Assembly: GCA_036488815.1 (NCBI GenBank)
Contig: DASXGX010000083.1
Span: forward strand, 8,038 to 72,037
Direction of reading: 5' to 3'
Length of the DNA stretch: 64,000 bases
Origin: Roseiarcus sp036488815
GTDB lineage: Bacteria; Pseudomonadota; Alphaproteobacteria; Rhizobiales; Beijerinckiaceae
Of this stretch, positions 7,760-16,974 are shown piece after piece (positions within the stretch are counted from its first letter, which is position 1; the number at the start of each line of letters is the position of its first letter). A model generated the notes under the pieces. That model saw only the letters and a program-made list of their open reading frames with translations, did not search any database and was not told the DNA's origin. The translations under genes were made by a program, and so were the position numbers.

Positions 7760-9394
7760 TCAAAAGAGCGAGCCTTGCTCCTCCTTTTGCGGCCGCGGCC
7801 TTGTCCGCCTCGTCGCGGATTCCCCGGCAGGCCCGTTGGCGGTCGCGGCGACCTCGCCGTCGGCGAATTCGATGCGCAGGGCCTGATGTGGCGAGACGTT
7901 CGCCGCCCGCGCAAGCGGTGCGCCGCCTGCGGCGCGGACCAACGCGAAGCCGCGCGCCAGCACGCTGCGATAGCTCACTGCGTTGAGGACCTGAGTGGCC
8001 GCCGCAAGACGCGCACGGCGGCGGCGCTGCGTTTCCTCGAAGGCGCGCCGCAGCCGGCCCTCGAGTTGTACGAGCGCGCGGGCGCGTTCCTCGGAGCGGC
8101 GATGTTCGAGGCGCGTCAACGCGTCGAGCCGACGCGCCGCCGCCGCCATCCGCTCCGCGCGCGCTTGCCGCTCGCGGCGCGCCTCGCGCAGAAAGTGCGC
8201 GGCGGCCGTCCGCAACGCCTCGCGAGGCCGCGCCGCCAGCGCTGCGCCGACGCGCGCGAGGCGCTGAGCAAGGCCGCGCTGACGTTCGCCGAGGCCGGCG
8301 AGGCGGGCGCGCGGCGACTGGCGCGCCAGGCGGCGCGACAATCTCTCGGCGGCGAGCAACCGCGCGTCGAACCCTTCGCGCGAGCGGGAGCGCAGCCGCG
8401 AGGCCGCCGAATCGAGCCGCTGGCGCAGCGGCGCGAGGATCGCTTCGCCCGAAAGCAGCGCCCTCGCCACGCCGCGCAGCTCGGCGCGACGGCGCTCGGC
8501 GAGCCGCAGGACGGCCCCGCGCAGCCGGCCGTCGAGATCGGCGAGATTCGCCATCAGTTCGACGCGGACCGGCACGCTCAATTCCGCCGCGGCGGTCGGC
8601 GTCGGGGCGCGCACGTCGGCGGCGTGATCGATCAGCGTCCAATCCGTCTCGTGCCCGACCGCGGCGATCAGCGGGATCTCGCTCTCCGCCGCGGCGCGCA
8701 CGACGATCTCCTCGTTGAAACCCCAGAGGTCCTCGAGCGAGCCGCCGCCGCGCGCGACGATCAGGACGTCTGGCCGCGCCAGCGGGCCGTCGACCGCCAG
8801 CGCGTTGAAGCCGCGGATCGCCTGCGCGACCTCCGCTGCGGACGTCTCGCCCTGCACACGCACCGGCCAGATCAAGACCTGGACGGGAAATCGATCCGAC
8901 AGGCGGTGCAGGATGTCGCGAATCACCGCCCCGGTCGGCGAGGTGACGACGCCGATCACGCGCGGCAGATAGGGAAGCAACTGCTTGCGCGCCGCGTCGA
9001 ACAGGCCCTCGTCGGCCAGCTTGCGCCGACGCGCCTCGAGCAGCGCCATCAGCGCGCCGACGCCGGCAAGCTCCAGCGATTCGACGACGATCTGATACGC
9101 CGACTTGCCGGGGAAGGTCGTGATCTTGCCGGTCACGATGACCTCGAGCCCTTCCTCGGGCTTGATCCGCATGCGCCCGAACGTGGTCTTCCAGATCACC
9201 GCGTCGAGGCGCGCCCCGGCGTCCTTGAGGCAGAAATAGACGTGGCCGGAGGAGTGAGGACCGCGATAGCCCGAGACCTCGCCGCGCACCCGAACATAGC
9301 CGAAACGATCCTCGAGCGCGCGTTTAAGCGCGCCGGACAATTCGCTGACGGAGAACTCAGGCGCATTGGCGCCGGTGATTGGGGTTTCGCTCAT
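7760..9394 (-). CDS. xseA: Exodeoxyribonuclease VII large subunit
   Basis: About 544 residues. The N-terminal OB-fold (about 15-110, with RVRGEVSGYRGPHSSGHVYF and LKD) binds single-stranded DNA. The catalytic region includes GVVTSPTGAVIRDI, VARGGGSLEDLWGFNEE, and AVGHETDWTLIDHAADVRAPTPTAAAE, the most conserved stretches of XseA. A long Arg/Ala/Glu-rich coiled coil follows (about 290-430). The C-terminal KEEQGSLF tail is usual in alphaproteobacteria. With the small XseB subunit (not in this window) it degrades single-stranded DNA from both ends during repair. ATG 9394 is preceded by an in-frame GTG at 9397; either could start the protein. Confidence 0.96.
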   Translation of the reverse strand: MSETPITGANAPEFSVSELSGALKRALEDRFGYVRVRGEVSGYRGPHSSGHVYFCLKDAGARLDAVIWKTTFGRMRIKPEEGLEVIVTGKITTFPGKSAYQIVVESLELAGVGALMALLEARRRKLADEGLFDAARKQLLPYLPRVIGVVTSPTGAVIRDILHRLSDRFPVQVLIWPVRVQGETSAAEVAQAIRGFNALAVDGPLARPDVLIVARGGGSLEDLWGFNEEIVVRAAAESEIPLIAAVGHETDWTLIDHAADVRAPTPTAAAELSVPVRVELMANLADLDGRLRGAVLRLAERRRAELRGVARALLSGEAILAPLRQRLDSAASRLRSRSREGFDARLLAAERLSRRLARQSPRARLAGLGERQRGLAQRLARVGAALAARPREALRTAAAHFLREARRERQARAERMAAAARRLDALTRLEHRRSEERARALVQLEGRLRRAFEETQRRRRARLAAATQVLNAVSYRSVLARGFALVRAAGGAPLARAANVSPHQALRIEFADGEVAATANGPAGESATRRTRPRPQKEEQGSLF

Positions 9395-9580
9395 CACGCG
9401 ATTATGCCGGACGCGCCGCCCGGGGGCCAGCGGCGCGCTCTATGGCGCAGACGAGCGAAACGCGCTAACAGGCGAGCGACGATCAGGCGGGGAACCGGCT
9501 TGGCGCAAAACGGCATGGCGCGCGAAGCCATCATCTCGCCGCCTTGTCTGGCCATAGGTCCGGCCATCGATTGCGAGGCG

Positions 9581-10759
9581 ATGACGAAGCGCATGAAGAA
9601 CCCAACTGGCTCTCGCGCCGTGCTCGGGGCGGTCCTTGGCCTCTTTGCGGCGCTTGTGGCGAATAACGCCGTGCAAGCGCAGCAGAGCCCAGAATGCATG
9701 CGGCTCCGCCAGCAAATCGCCGACGCGTCACACAGCGATCAGGGCGGCCAATACCAGGCGGCGGCCGCTCGGCAACGCGAAGAGCTCGACCGAACCTCCG
9801 CCTATGCCCATTCGATCGGCTGCGACCGCCATCAGTTCCTGTTCTTCGGCTCGGCGCCGCCGCCCCAGTGCGGCGAAATCAACGCGCAGATCGGCCGCAT
9901 GCGCGCCAATCTCGAGGAGTTGCAACGCGCGGGCGGCGGCGGGCGCGGCGATTTGGTGGCGCGCTACAATGCGGAATGCGCCAATCCACAACAGGCGCCG
10001 AACCTGCTCTCCGCCCTCTTCGGCGGCGGACGCCCGAACAACGAGGTCGACAGCCAGCCGCTCAATCCGGATACGGCTCCGATCGAGGAGAAGCCGCTCG
10101 ACGCCAACCCGGGCGAAGCCCGTGCGGGCTCCAAGGCGGTCTGCGTGCGCTCATGCGACGGCAGCTTCTTTCCGGTCTCCTATTCCGCGTCCGGGGGCAA
10201 GCTGCAAAGCCTCGACGACATGTGCCACGCGCTGTGCCCCAACGCCGATGTAACCCTCTACACCTATCCGACCTCGGGCGAGATCGAGCAGGCGGTGTCG
10301 ATCAACGGCGCCCGCTATATGGATAGCCCCACGGCGTTGAAGTTTCGACAGAGCTACGATCCGACCTGCTCTTGCCGGAAACGCGGACAAAGCTGGGCCG
10401 ACGCGCTCGCCAACGCCGAGATCAAGCTCGGGCGCGAGTCGAAGGGCGACATCTACGTGACGCCCGAAAAGTCGGCGGAAATGTCGCGGCCGAGGATCGA
10501 CCCGAAGGCCGCCAAGGCCGCCAAGTCGACCGCGGCGGCCACGCCCGCCGACGCAGCGACGCCGAACGCCAACAGCACGGATCCCGTCGTCGACAATCTG
10601 AGCCAGCAGGCCGCGACGATCAGCCGCGAGGCGTCGGGCATCGCCGGCGGCGAGGCCCAGACAGGGACCCGCTACAGCGAAGGCCAGGGCCAGACGACCG
10701 AAACCATCGGACCCGACGGCGTCAAGCGGCGCGTGCGGATAATCGATCCAGCGCTCTGA
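9581..10759 (+). CDS. DUF2865 domain exported protein
   Basis: 392 residues. A signal peptide follows MTKRMKN (hydrophobic AVLGAVLGLFAALVANNAVQA, cleavage near QAQ). The mature part has ECMRLRQQIADA, a cysteine-containing ECANPQ, the block KAVCVRSCDGSFFPVSYSAS, DDMCHALCPNA, YTYPTSGEIEQAVS and DPTCSCRKRGQSW. This set of paired cysteines and the CDGxFFP motif are the DUF2865 signature, largely restricted to Rhizobiales; the function is unknown. A low-complexity Ala/Lys/Pro tail follows. ATG 9593 is an alternative start. Its last 38 bases overlap the 3' end of gltX on the other strand. Confidence 0.88.
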   Translation: MTKRMKNPTGSRAVLGAVLGLFAALVANNAVQAQQSPECMRLRQQIADASHSDQGGQYQAAAARQREELDRTSAYAHSIGCDRHQFLFFGSAPPPQCGEINAQIGRMRANLEELQRAGGGGRGDLVARYNAECANPQQAPNLLSALFGGGRPNNEVDSQPLNPDTAPIEEKPLDANPGEARAGSKAVCVRSCDGSFFPVSYSASGGKLQSLDDMCHALCPNADVTLYTYPTSGEIEQAVSINGARYMDSPTALKFRQSYDPTCSCRKRGQSWADALANAEIKLGRESKGDIYVTPEKSAEMSRPRIDPKAAKAAKSTAAATPADAATPNANSTDPVVDNLSQQAATISREASGIAGGEAQTGTRYSEGQGQTTETIGPDGVKRRVRIIDPAL

Positions 10760-12077
10760 CACGGCCGATCAGCGGCAGCAGCGCGGCGAGTTCCGGACCG
10801 GACTCGCGCCCCGTCAGCGCGAGGCGCAGGGGATGGAACAGCGCGCGGCCCTTGCGGCCGGACACGGCCTTCAGCGACGCCGTCCAGGCCGCCCAAGTGT
10901 CGGCGCTCCAGGGCTCCGGCGGCAAAGCGGCCACCGCCTGATCGAGAAAGCCCTTATCCTCGACAATCGGGTCGATCGGCCCCTCGACGATCCGCCACCA
11001 GTCAAGCGCCTCCCCGAAGCGGGCGAGATTGCCGCGCACCGCCGCCCAGAACCCCTCGGCCTCGGGTCCGGCGATCCCCAGCGTAGCGAGCCGCTCGCGC
11101 ACCGCCTCGAAGCCGAGATGATGCAGCGTGCGCGCCGACAAGGCGCGCAATTCGGCCTCGTCGAAACGCGCCGCGCCGTGGGAAATGTGCTTCAACTCGA
11201 ACGTCGCCGCGAGCTCCTCGAGCGAGGCGATCGGCCGCACCGCTTCCGCCGACCCGACGAGCACCGCGAGGGCCGCCGCGGCGAGCGCCTCGACTCCGCT
11301 CTCCCGCAAGGAGGCGATCGACAGCGCGCCCGACCGCTTGGAGAGACCCTCCCCGGTCGCGTCGGTCAGCAGATTGTGATGCCCGAAGTTCGGCGTCCGC
11401 CCTCCTCCAGCCAGCGCCTCGAAAATCTGGATCTGCACGGCCGTATTGGTGATGTGGTCTTCGCCGCGAATGACGTCCGTCACATCGAGGTCGATGTCGT
11501 CCACTACGGAGGGCAGCGTGTAGAGGTAGGTGCCGTCCTCGCGCCGCAACACGGGATCGGAGAGCGAAGCGCAGTCGATGTGGCAAGGACCGCGCACCAG
11601 ATCGTCCCAGCGCACGATCGTCGGCTCCAGGCGGAAGCGCCAGTGCGGGCTTCGTCCCTGCGCCTCGAGCGCGACCCTTTCCTCATCGGTGAGGCGCAGC
11701 GCCGCCCGATCATAGATCGGCGGCCGGCCAAGCGCCTGCTGACGCTTGCGGCGCCGGTCGAGCTCTTCGGCGGTTTCATAAGCGGGATAAAGGCGGCCCA
11801 TCGCGCGCAACCGTTCGGCCGCCTCGTCGTAGAGCGCCATGCGGTCCGACTGGCGGCACTTGAAATCGGCAATGATTCCAAGCCAGGCGAGATCGGTTTC
11901 GATCGCGTCGGCATATTCGACGCGCGAGCGCTCGATGTCCGTGTCGTCAAGACGTAAAATGAAGCGTCCGCCTTGTCGCAAGGTCAACAACCAATTGAGT
12001 AGCGCAGTGCGCGCATTCCCGATATGGATGAGCCCGGTTGGGGAGGGCGCGAAGCGGACGGTTGTATGTTCTGGCAT
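10722..12077 (-). CDS. gltX: Glutamate--tRNA ligase (second-type GltX)
   Basis: 451 residues, a class I aminoacyl-tRNA synthetase. The ATP-binding HIGH motif is HIGN (18-21) after FAPSPTGLI. LRLDDTD (41-47) binds glutamate, and the KMSKS loop is LSKRS (245-249), preceded by Gly rather than Lys. GEDHITNT and DGTYLYTLPSVVDDIDL are also conserved. Length and the rather divergent C-terminal anticodon domain fit the second, paralogous GluRS that many alphaproteobacteria carry, some of which charge tRNA-Gln or only some tRNAs. That reading is inference; no other gltX is in the window. The gene converges with and overlaps the DUF2865 gene. Confidence 0.95.
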   Translation of the reverse strand: MPEHTTVRFAPSPTGLIHIGNARTALLNWLLTLRQGGRFILRLDDTDIERSRVEYADAIETDLAWLGIIADFKCRQSDRMALYDEAAERLRAMGRLYPAYETAEELDRRRKRQQALGRPPIYDRAALRLTDEERVALEAQGRSPHWRFRLEPTIVRWDDLVRGPCHIDCASLSDPVLRREDGTYLYTLPSVVDDIDLDVTDVIRGEDHITNTAVQIQIFEALAGGGRTPNFGHHNLLTDATGEGLSKRSGALSIASLRESGVEALAAAALAVLVGSAEAVRPIASLEELAATFELKHISHGAARFDEAELRALSARTLHHLGFEAVRERLATLGIAGPEAEGFWAAVRGNLARFGEALDWWRIVEGPIDPIVEDKGFLDQAVAALPPEPWSADTWAAWTASLKAVSGRKGRALFHPLRLALTGRESGPELAALLPLIGRVRALDRLSARAA

Positions 12078-12154
12078 ACGCCTTCATAGAAGCGTCGCGG
12101 GGGCGCCGCAATATTACTGTCCGGTGAATCAGCCGCCTAAGCCATAGGAACGAT

Positions 12155-13312
12155 ATGACGATTTCCGCATTGGCGGCCGGCCTCGGCGCCACCGGACTTG
12201 CTATCCAGGTCTTCACCGCGGCGCTTGCCGGCTTCCGCTGCCGCTGGAATCCCGCCCACCATGCCGCGCCGGCCTCGGCGCCGCCGGTCACCGTGGTTCA
12301 ACCGCTTTGCGGCGTCGAATCGTTCTCGCGAGAAACGCTCGCCTCGATCTTTGCGCTCGACTACCCCGACTATGAAGTCGTCTTCTGTGTCGCCGACGCC
12401 GACGATCCGGTCGCCCCCCTGGCGCGCCGCGCGATGGCCGCGCATCCGGAGATTCCTTCGCGCCTGTTGATCGGCGACGATCGCATCAGCGGCAATCCCA
12501 AGCTCAACAATGTCGTCAAAGGCTGGAATCAATCGAGCCGTCCGTGGGTCGTCATCGCCGACTCGAACGTGCTGATGCCGCCGGACTACATCCAGCGCCT
12601 GCTCGAGCGCTGGCGCCCCGACACCGGCATCGTATGCGCGCCGCCGATCGGCGCACGACCCGAATCGTTCGCGGCCGAGATCGAATGCGGCTTCCTCAAC
12701 TCCTATCAGGCGCGCTGGCAGTATGCCGCCGAGACGCTGGGCTTCGGCTTCGCTCAAGGCAAGACGATGCTCTGGCGGCGCGACGTGCTGGACGGGGGCG
12801 GCGGCATCGAGGCGCTGGGCGCGGAGATCGCCGAAGACGCCGCCTCGACCAAGCTCGTTCATCGCGCCGGGCTTCGCGCCCATCTCGTCGACGGACCGTT
12901 CCAGCAGCCGCTCGGGGATCGCACGATGCGCGACGTCTGGGGACGGCAGGTGCGCTGGGCGCGGCTGCGGCGGGCGACCTTCGCCCTCTATTTTGCGCCG
13001 GAACTGCTCACTTCGAGCCTGTTCACGCTCATCGCCGCCGCCTTCGCGGCGCCGGAGTTGGACCTTGCGCCGCCGACGGCGGTCCTGCTCGCCGCCCTCA
13101 TCTGGTACGGCGCGGAGGCCGCCTTGGCGCGGGTCGCCGGCTGGCCGCTCGCCTGGACGTCCGCGCCGGCCTGGATCGCGCGCGATGTGCTGCTTCCCTG
13201 GCTGTGGGTCCAGGGCTGGAGCCGCGAACAATTCGTCTGGCGCGGCAATGTGATGTCGGTCGACGACGATGCGCTGGCGGCCGATGGGCCGAGTTCGTTC
13301 CCGCCAGCCTGA
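12155..13312 (+). CDS. GT21-type ceramide glucosyltransferase-like membrane glycosyltransferase
   Basis: 385 residues. An N-terminal TM (about 5-25) precedes a GT-A domain. VQPLCGVESFSRETLAS opens the nucleotide-sugar site, VADADDP supplies the first Asp, IADSNVLMPP the second, and the (Q/R)xxRW box appears as GRQVRWARLRRA near 262-273. C-terminal TMs span about 280-350. This order is that of family GT21 (ceramide glucosyltransferase) and of the related hopanoid-cluster enzyme HpnI. Without hopanoid genes nearby I prefer the general call. It uses UDP-sugars to glycosylate a lipid on the inner membrane. AGGAA precedes the ATG at 12155. It is divergent from gltX (77 bases). Confidence 0.85.
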   Translation: MTISALAAGLGATGLAIQVFTAALAGFRCRWNPAHHAAPASAPPVTVVQPLCGVESFSRETLASIFALDYPDYEVVFCVADADDPVAPLARRAMAAHPEIPSRLLIGDDRISGNPKLNNVVKGWNQSSRPWVVIADSNVLMPPDYIQRLLERWRPDTGIVCAPPIGARPESFAAEIECGFLNSYQARWQYAAETLGFGFAQGKTMLWRRDVLDGGGGIEALGAEIAEDAASTKLVHRAGLRAHLVDGPFQQPLGDRTMRDVWGRQVRWARLRRATFALYFAPELLTSSLFTLIAAAFAAPELDLAPPTAVLLAALIWYGAEAALARVAGWPLAWTSAPAWIARDVLLPWLWVQGWSREQFVWRGNVMSVDDDALAADGPSSFPPA

Positions 13313-13403
13313 CGTAACGAGTGGCCGGCTGAGGCTCTTGCCCGGCCATTTCCGTCGCGCCGATGCGCCGGCTTCCCGACAACTCACGCGAGCGAGCGGA
13401 GCC

Positions 13404-13431
13404 GCGTCATGGCCGGACCCGGCCATGACGC
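13404..13431. terminator. Perfect hairpin between convergent genes
   Basis: Two 13-base arms (13404-13416 and 13419-13431) pair perfectly around a 2-base spacer. It lies between the stops of the glycosyltransferase (13312, plus) and the Old Yellow Enzyme (13467, minus). No T-run follows on either strand, so intrinsic termination is doubtful; transcript-end protection or a repeat-element role is also possible. The core GGCCGG palindrome resembles the repeat seen at 38164-38202. Confidence 0.5.
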
Positions 13432-13466
13432 CAATGCTCACCCAGTCACGCCGGGCGCGACTCCTC

Positions 13467-14555
13467 TTACGCCTGTTCCAGCGCGGGATAGTCGACGTAG
13501 CCCTTCTCGCCGCCGCCGAACAGCGTCGCGCCATCGAGCGCGTTGAACGCTGCGCCACGGCGCAGACGTTCGACCAGGTCGGGATTGGCGATGAACGGCC
13601 GGCCGAAGGCAATGAGGTCGGCGCGTCGCGCCGTCAACGTCTCGACCGCCAATTCCCTGGTGTAGCCATTGTTGGCCATGTAGGCGCCGCTGAAGGCCTT
13701 ACGCAGCGCCTGGTAGTCGAACGGCGCGATGTTACGATCGCCCTGCGTCGCGCCCTCGACCACGTGAATGTAGGCGAGGCGCCGCTCGTTGAGGCGCGAC
13801 ACGAGATGGCCAAACAGGGCCGCCGGATTGGAATCGGCGATGTCGTTGGACGGGCTCACCGGAGCGATGCGGACGCCGACGCGGGCCGCGGGCCAGACCT
13901 TGAGAATCGCGTCGACGACTTCGAGCGCGAATCGCGTGCGGTTCTCGATCGAGCCGCCGTAGGCGTCCTCGCGCTTGTTGGTTCCGTCGCGCAGGAACTG
14001 GTCGATCAGATAGCCGTTGGCGGCGTGCACCTCGATGCCGTCGAAGCCGGCCCGCTTGGCGCTGGTCGCCGCCTTGGCGTAGTCCTCGACAACGCCGGCG
14101 ATTTCCGACAAAGCGAGCGCGCGCGGCGCCGACACCTCGACGAAGCCGCTCTCGATGAACGTCCTCGACTTGGCGGTGATCGCCGAGGGCGCCACCGGCG
14201 CGCCGCCATTCGGCTGCAACGAAGTGTGCGAGATGCGGCCGACGTGCCAGAGCTGCGCGAAGATGCGTCCGCCCGCTTCATGCAGCGCGCCCGTCACCTT
14301 GCGCCAGCCTTCCACCTGCGCCTCGCTGAAAAGGCCAGGCGTCCAGACGTAGCCCTGACCCTGCTGGCTGATCTGCGTCGCCTCGGAGATGATCAAGCCC
14401 GCCGTCGCGCGCTGACGATAGTAGAGCGCCGCCATCTCGGTGGGCGCCTCGAGACGCGTCGCCCGATTGCGGGTGAGCGGCGCCATCACGACGCGATTAG
14501 GCAAATCGAGATCGCCGAGCCGATAGGGCTGAAACAGCGGGGAAACGTCGGACAT
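13467..14555 (-). CDS. Old Yellow Enzyme family alkene reductase (NemA-like)
   Basis: 362 residues, an FMN-dependent TIM barrel. Visible family features are PNRVVMAPLTRNRA (N-terminal FMN contact), GLIISEATQISQQGQGY, QLWHVGRISH (substrate histidine region), GFDGIEVHAANGYLIDQFLRDGTNKREDAYGGS (substrate HAAN motif and loop, about 180-212), and FGRPFIANPDL near the C-terminus (phosphate binding). Members reduce activated alkenes, nitro-esters and N-ethylmaleimide with NADPH. ATG 14555 is preceded by AAAGG. The longer frame upstream overlaps the WD40 gene and was rejected. It is convergent with the glycosyltransferase. Confidence 0.95.
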   Translation of the reverse strand: MSDVSPLFQPYRLGDLDLPNRVVMAPLTRNRATRLEAPTEMAALYYRQRATAGLIISEATQISQQGQGYVWTPGLFSEAQVEGWRKVTGALHEAGGRIFAQLWHVGRISHTSLQPNGGAPVAPSAITAKSRTFIESGFVEVSAPRALALSEIAGVVEDYAKAATSAKRAGFDGIEVHAANGYLIDQFLRDGTNKREDAYGGSIENRTRFALEVVDAILKVWPAARVGVRIAPVSPSNDIADSNPAALFGHLVSRLNERRLAYIHVVEGATQGDRNIAPFDYQALRKAFSGAYMANNGYTRELAVETLTARRADLIAFGRPFIANPDLVERLRRGAAFNALDGATLFGGGEKGYVDYPALEQA

Positions 14556-14583
14556 CAGAAACCTTTCGTGGTCTTGCGACAGA

Positions 14584-15579
14584 TTAAGCGGGCAGAGTGA
14601 GGACGCCGGCGACGCCCGCATCGAGGCCGAACGCCAGACGCGAACCGTTCGCGTCCCATGAGAGCGCGCTGACGGCGCCGTCGCCGGGCGCGCGCACGAG
14701 GATCTCGGCCGCATCGCCGAGGCGGCAGAGCAGGATCAGACCGTCGGCGTAGCCGATGGCGACGACGAGCGCGCGCGGGTGGAACGCCACCTGCGTCACG
14801 CGCGACGAGCGGACGCCGCACTCGCGCGGCGGCTTGCCCATCGGGCCGTCCTTGTCCTTGAACGGCCAGACGACGCAGGCGTCCGCGCCCGATGTGGCGA
14901 GCCAATTGCCGTCGTGCGACCAGGAGAGCGAGCGCGTCTTGCCGGGGTAGCCAGTCATCCGCATGTTGCGCGAATCCTGGAGCCGCCAGCCGTGCAGCGC
15001 ATTCTCCTGCATCGAGGTGACGACGAAGCGCCCGTCGGGCGACGCGAGCACGTCGAGGTGCGATCCCTTCCAATCGAGCCCGGTCGGCTCCGCGGCGGCC
15101 TTCGGGAACCACAGCGACACGCCGTTGTAGTGCGCGAGCGCGAGCCGGTAGCCCTTGGGCAGAAAGGCGAGGCCGCGCACCGTCGTCGGCCCGGTGAGGG
15201 TCTTGACCACGCCGGCTTCGTCGCGCGCGCTGACGTTCCGTCCGGCGGCCCAGGCGACAGCCTCGCCGCGCGTCGTCAGCGCGTCGATCCAGCGGCCCTT
15301 TTCGTCGGCGATCTCATTGACCGTCCCGTCGGCGCTGGTCGCCACGACGCGGCCGTCGTCGCCGCCGGTGACCAAACGACTGCCCTCGGCGCGGGCGACC
15401 AAAATCGCGCCGTCCGGGTGGGCGGCGACGCGCTTTTGCGCGTCCCCCTCGCCGATCAGCACAATGCCGTCGGCGAGCGCCAGCGCCGGCGAGCCAGCGA
15501 GAAATGCGACGCGCACCACCTGCGCGCCCGCCTCGAGGGGCCGCACATGCGCGGTCAGCGAAGAGCTTGGCTCAGCCAT
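14584..15579 (-). CDS. WD40-repeat protein, partner of CobW GTPase
   Basis: 331 residues built of about seven degenerate WD40 blades. Examples are VTGGDDGRVVATSADG, RSLSWSHDGNWLATSGADACVVWPF and VTQVAFHPRALVVAIGYADGLILLCRL. No signal peptide, so it is cytoplasmic. It follows the CobW-family GTPase gene by 89 bases on the same strand. This pairing recurs in alphaproteobacteria, which suggests a beta-propeller scaffold for the metal chaperone; the biochemical role is not established. No catalytic residues are expected. Confidence 0.88.
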   Translation of the reverse strand: MAEPSSSLTAHVRPLEAGAQVVRVAFLAGSPALALADGIVLIGEGDAQKRVAAHPDGAILVARAEGSRLVTGGDDGRVVATSADGTVNEIADEKGRWIDALTTRGEAVAWAAGRNVSARDEAGVVKTLTGPTTVRGLAFLPKGYRLALAHYNGVSLWFPKAAAEPTGLDWKGSHLDVLASPDGRFVVTSMQENALHGWRLQDSRNMRMTGYPGKTRSLSWSHDGNWLATSGADACVVWPFKDKDGPMGKPPRECGVRSSRVTQVAFHPRALVVAIGYADGLILLCRLGDAAEILVRAPGDGAVSALSWDANGSRLAFGLDAGVAGVLTLPA

Positions 15580-15668
15580 CGTCGGTCTCGGGAATTGGCG
15601 CGCGCCGAATCGCCGACGCGCGCGACAGTTGAGGAAGTCCGCGCCGCCATTCGAGCGCGGCTAAGGCG

Positions 15669-16700
15669 TCAGGCGGCGCAGGCGGCGAAACCGGTGCGGA
15701 TTTCGTCTTCGTCGAGATTGCGGCCGATGAACACGACCTTGGACTCGCGCTTTTCGTTCGTCTTCCATTCGCGCTGCGGCTCGCCGTCCAGCATCATGTG
15801 GACGCCCTGGAAGACGAAGCGCTTGGGATCGCCCTTGAAGGCGACGATGCCCTTGCAACGCAGGATGTCGGCGCCGCGCAATTGGGTGATCCGGTTGATC
15901 CAGGGCATGAACTTGTCGGGATCGACATCTCCTTCGAGCCGCGCCGAAACCGACTGCATCTCTTCGTCGTGATAGTGCTTCAGGCCGCCGTGGTGGTGGT
16001 GGCCGTGATCATGCTCATGGTCGTGATCATGATCGTGCTCGTCGGCGGTGAGGAATTCCGGCTCGATATCGAGAATGCGGTCGAGGTCGAACGCGCGGCG
16101 CTCCAGAACCTCGTTGATCGCGACGTTGCACTTCTGCGCGGGATGGAGCCGAGCGTAGGGGTTGATCGCGCGGATGCGCGCCTCGACCTCGCGCAATTCG
16201 TTCGGCGTGACGAGATCGGTCTTGTTGAGGATGATGACGTCGGCGAAGGCGATCTGGTTTTTCGCCTCGGGCGCATCGCGCAACCGCGCCGCCAGCCATT
16301 TGGCGTCGGCGACCGTCACTACCGCGTCGAGCCGCGCCGTTTCTCGCACGTCCTCGTCGACGAAGAAGGTCTGCGCGACCGGCGCAGGATCGGCGAGCCC
16401 GGTGGTCTCGACGATGATCGCGTCGAAACGGCCCTTACGCCGCATGAGGCCTTCAATGATGCGGATGAGGTCGCCGCGCACGGTGCAGCAGATGCAGCCG
16501 TTGTTCATCTCGAAGACTTCCTCGTCGGCTCCGACGACGAGTTCGTTGTCGATCCCGATTTCGCCGAACTCGTTGACGATCACGGCGTATTTGCGCCCGT
16601 GCGGCTCGGAGAGGATGCGGTTGAGCAAGGTCGTCTTGCCGGCCCCGAGATAGCCGGTCAGCACGGTGACGGGGATCTTGTCGGCGGTGGCGTCGGTCAT
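15669..16700 (-). CDS. CobW/ZNG1-family zinc-metallochaperone GTPase
   Basis: 343 residues. Walker A is GYLGAGKTT (16-24), the metal site is the CxCC motif GCICC (68-72) and the GTP-specificity motif is NKTD (159-162). A histidine/aspartate-rich run occupies about 222-237, a classic metal-binding insertion. The C-terminal CobW_C domain (about 240-335) is complete. COG0523 proteins deliver zinc (or cobalt) to client enzymes, often under zinc limitation. No obvious Zur box was seen in the 270 bases upstream. The WD40 gene follows in the same unit. The window also has a Zur-type operator at 47760, so zinc homeostasis recurs here. Confidence 0.95.
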   Translation of the reverse strand: MTDATADKIPVTVLTGYLGAGKTTLLNRILSEPHGRKYAVIVNEFGEIGIDNELVVGADEEVFEMNNGCICCTVRGDLIRIIEGLMRRKGRFDAIIVETTGLADPAPVAQTFFVDEDVRETARLDAVVTVADAKWLAARLRDAPEAKNQIAFADVIILNKTDLVTPNELREVEARIRAINPYARLHPAQKCNVAINEVLERRAFDLDRILDIEPEFLTADEHDHDHDHEHDHGHHHHGGLKHYHDEEMQSVSARLEGDVDPDKFMPWINRITQLRGADILRCKGIVAFKGDPKRFVFQGVHMMLDGEPQREWKTNEKRESKVVFIGRNLDEDEIRTGFAACAA

Positions 16701-16974
16701 GGAGGCGTGTTTCTCCTGCGGCCCGGCGGAGAGGGCGGGCGGAAATGGCCCGCCGGATATAGGGCTGTCCTAGCAAATTTGGTAGAGGCTGCGGACTGCC
16801 AGCGTACCAAGCCGCGCAATCCCGGTTGAACTCGCTGTGAGGGGATTTTGAAAGCGGCACTGCCGCTAATCCCTTCTCCCGCTTGCGGGAGCGGACGAAT
16901 GCGCCGCATTCGCCTAGAGAAGATGGCGCGAAGCGCCGGACGAGGGCGCTCCGATTCCATCGTGCTCTAGCGCC

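Noticed and set aside
16701..16974. A Zur operator ahead of the CobW gene
   Set aside because: No ATGTTATAACAT-like palindrome in this gap.
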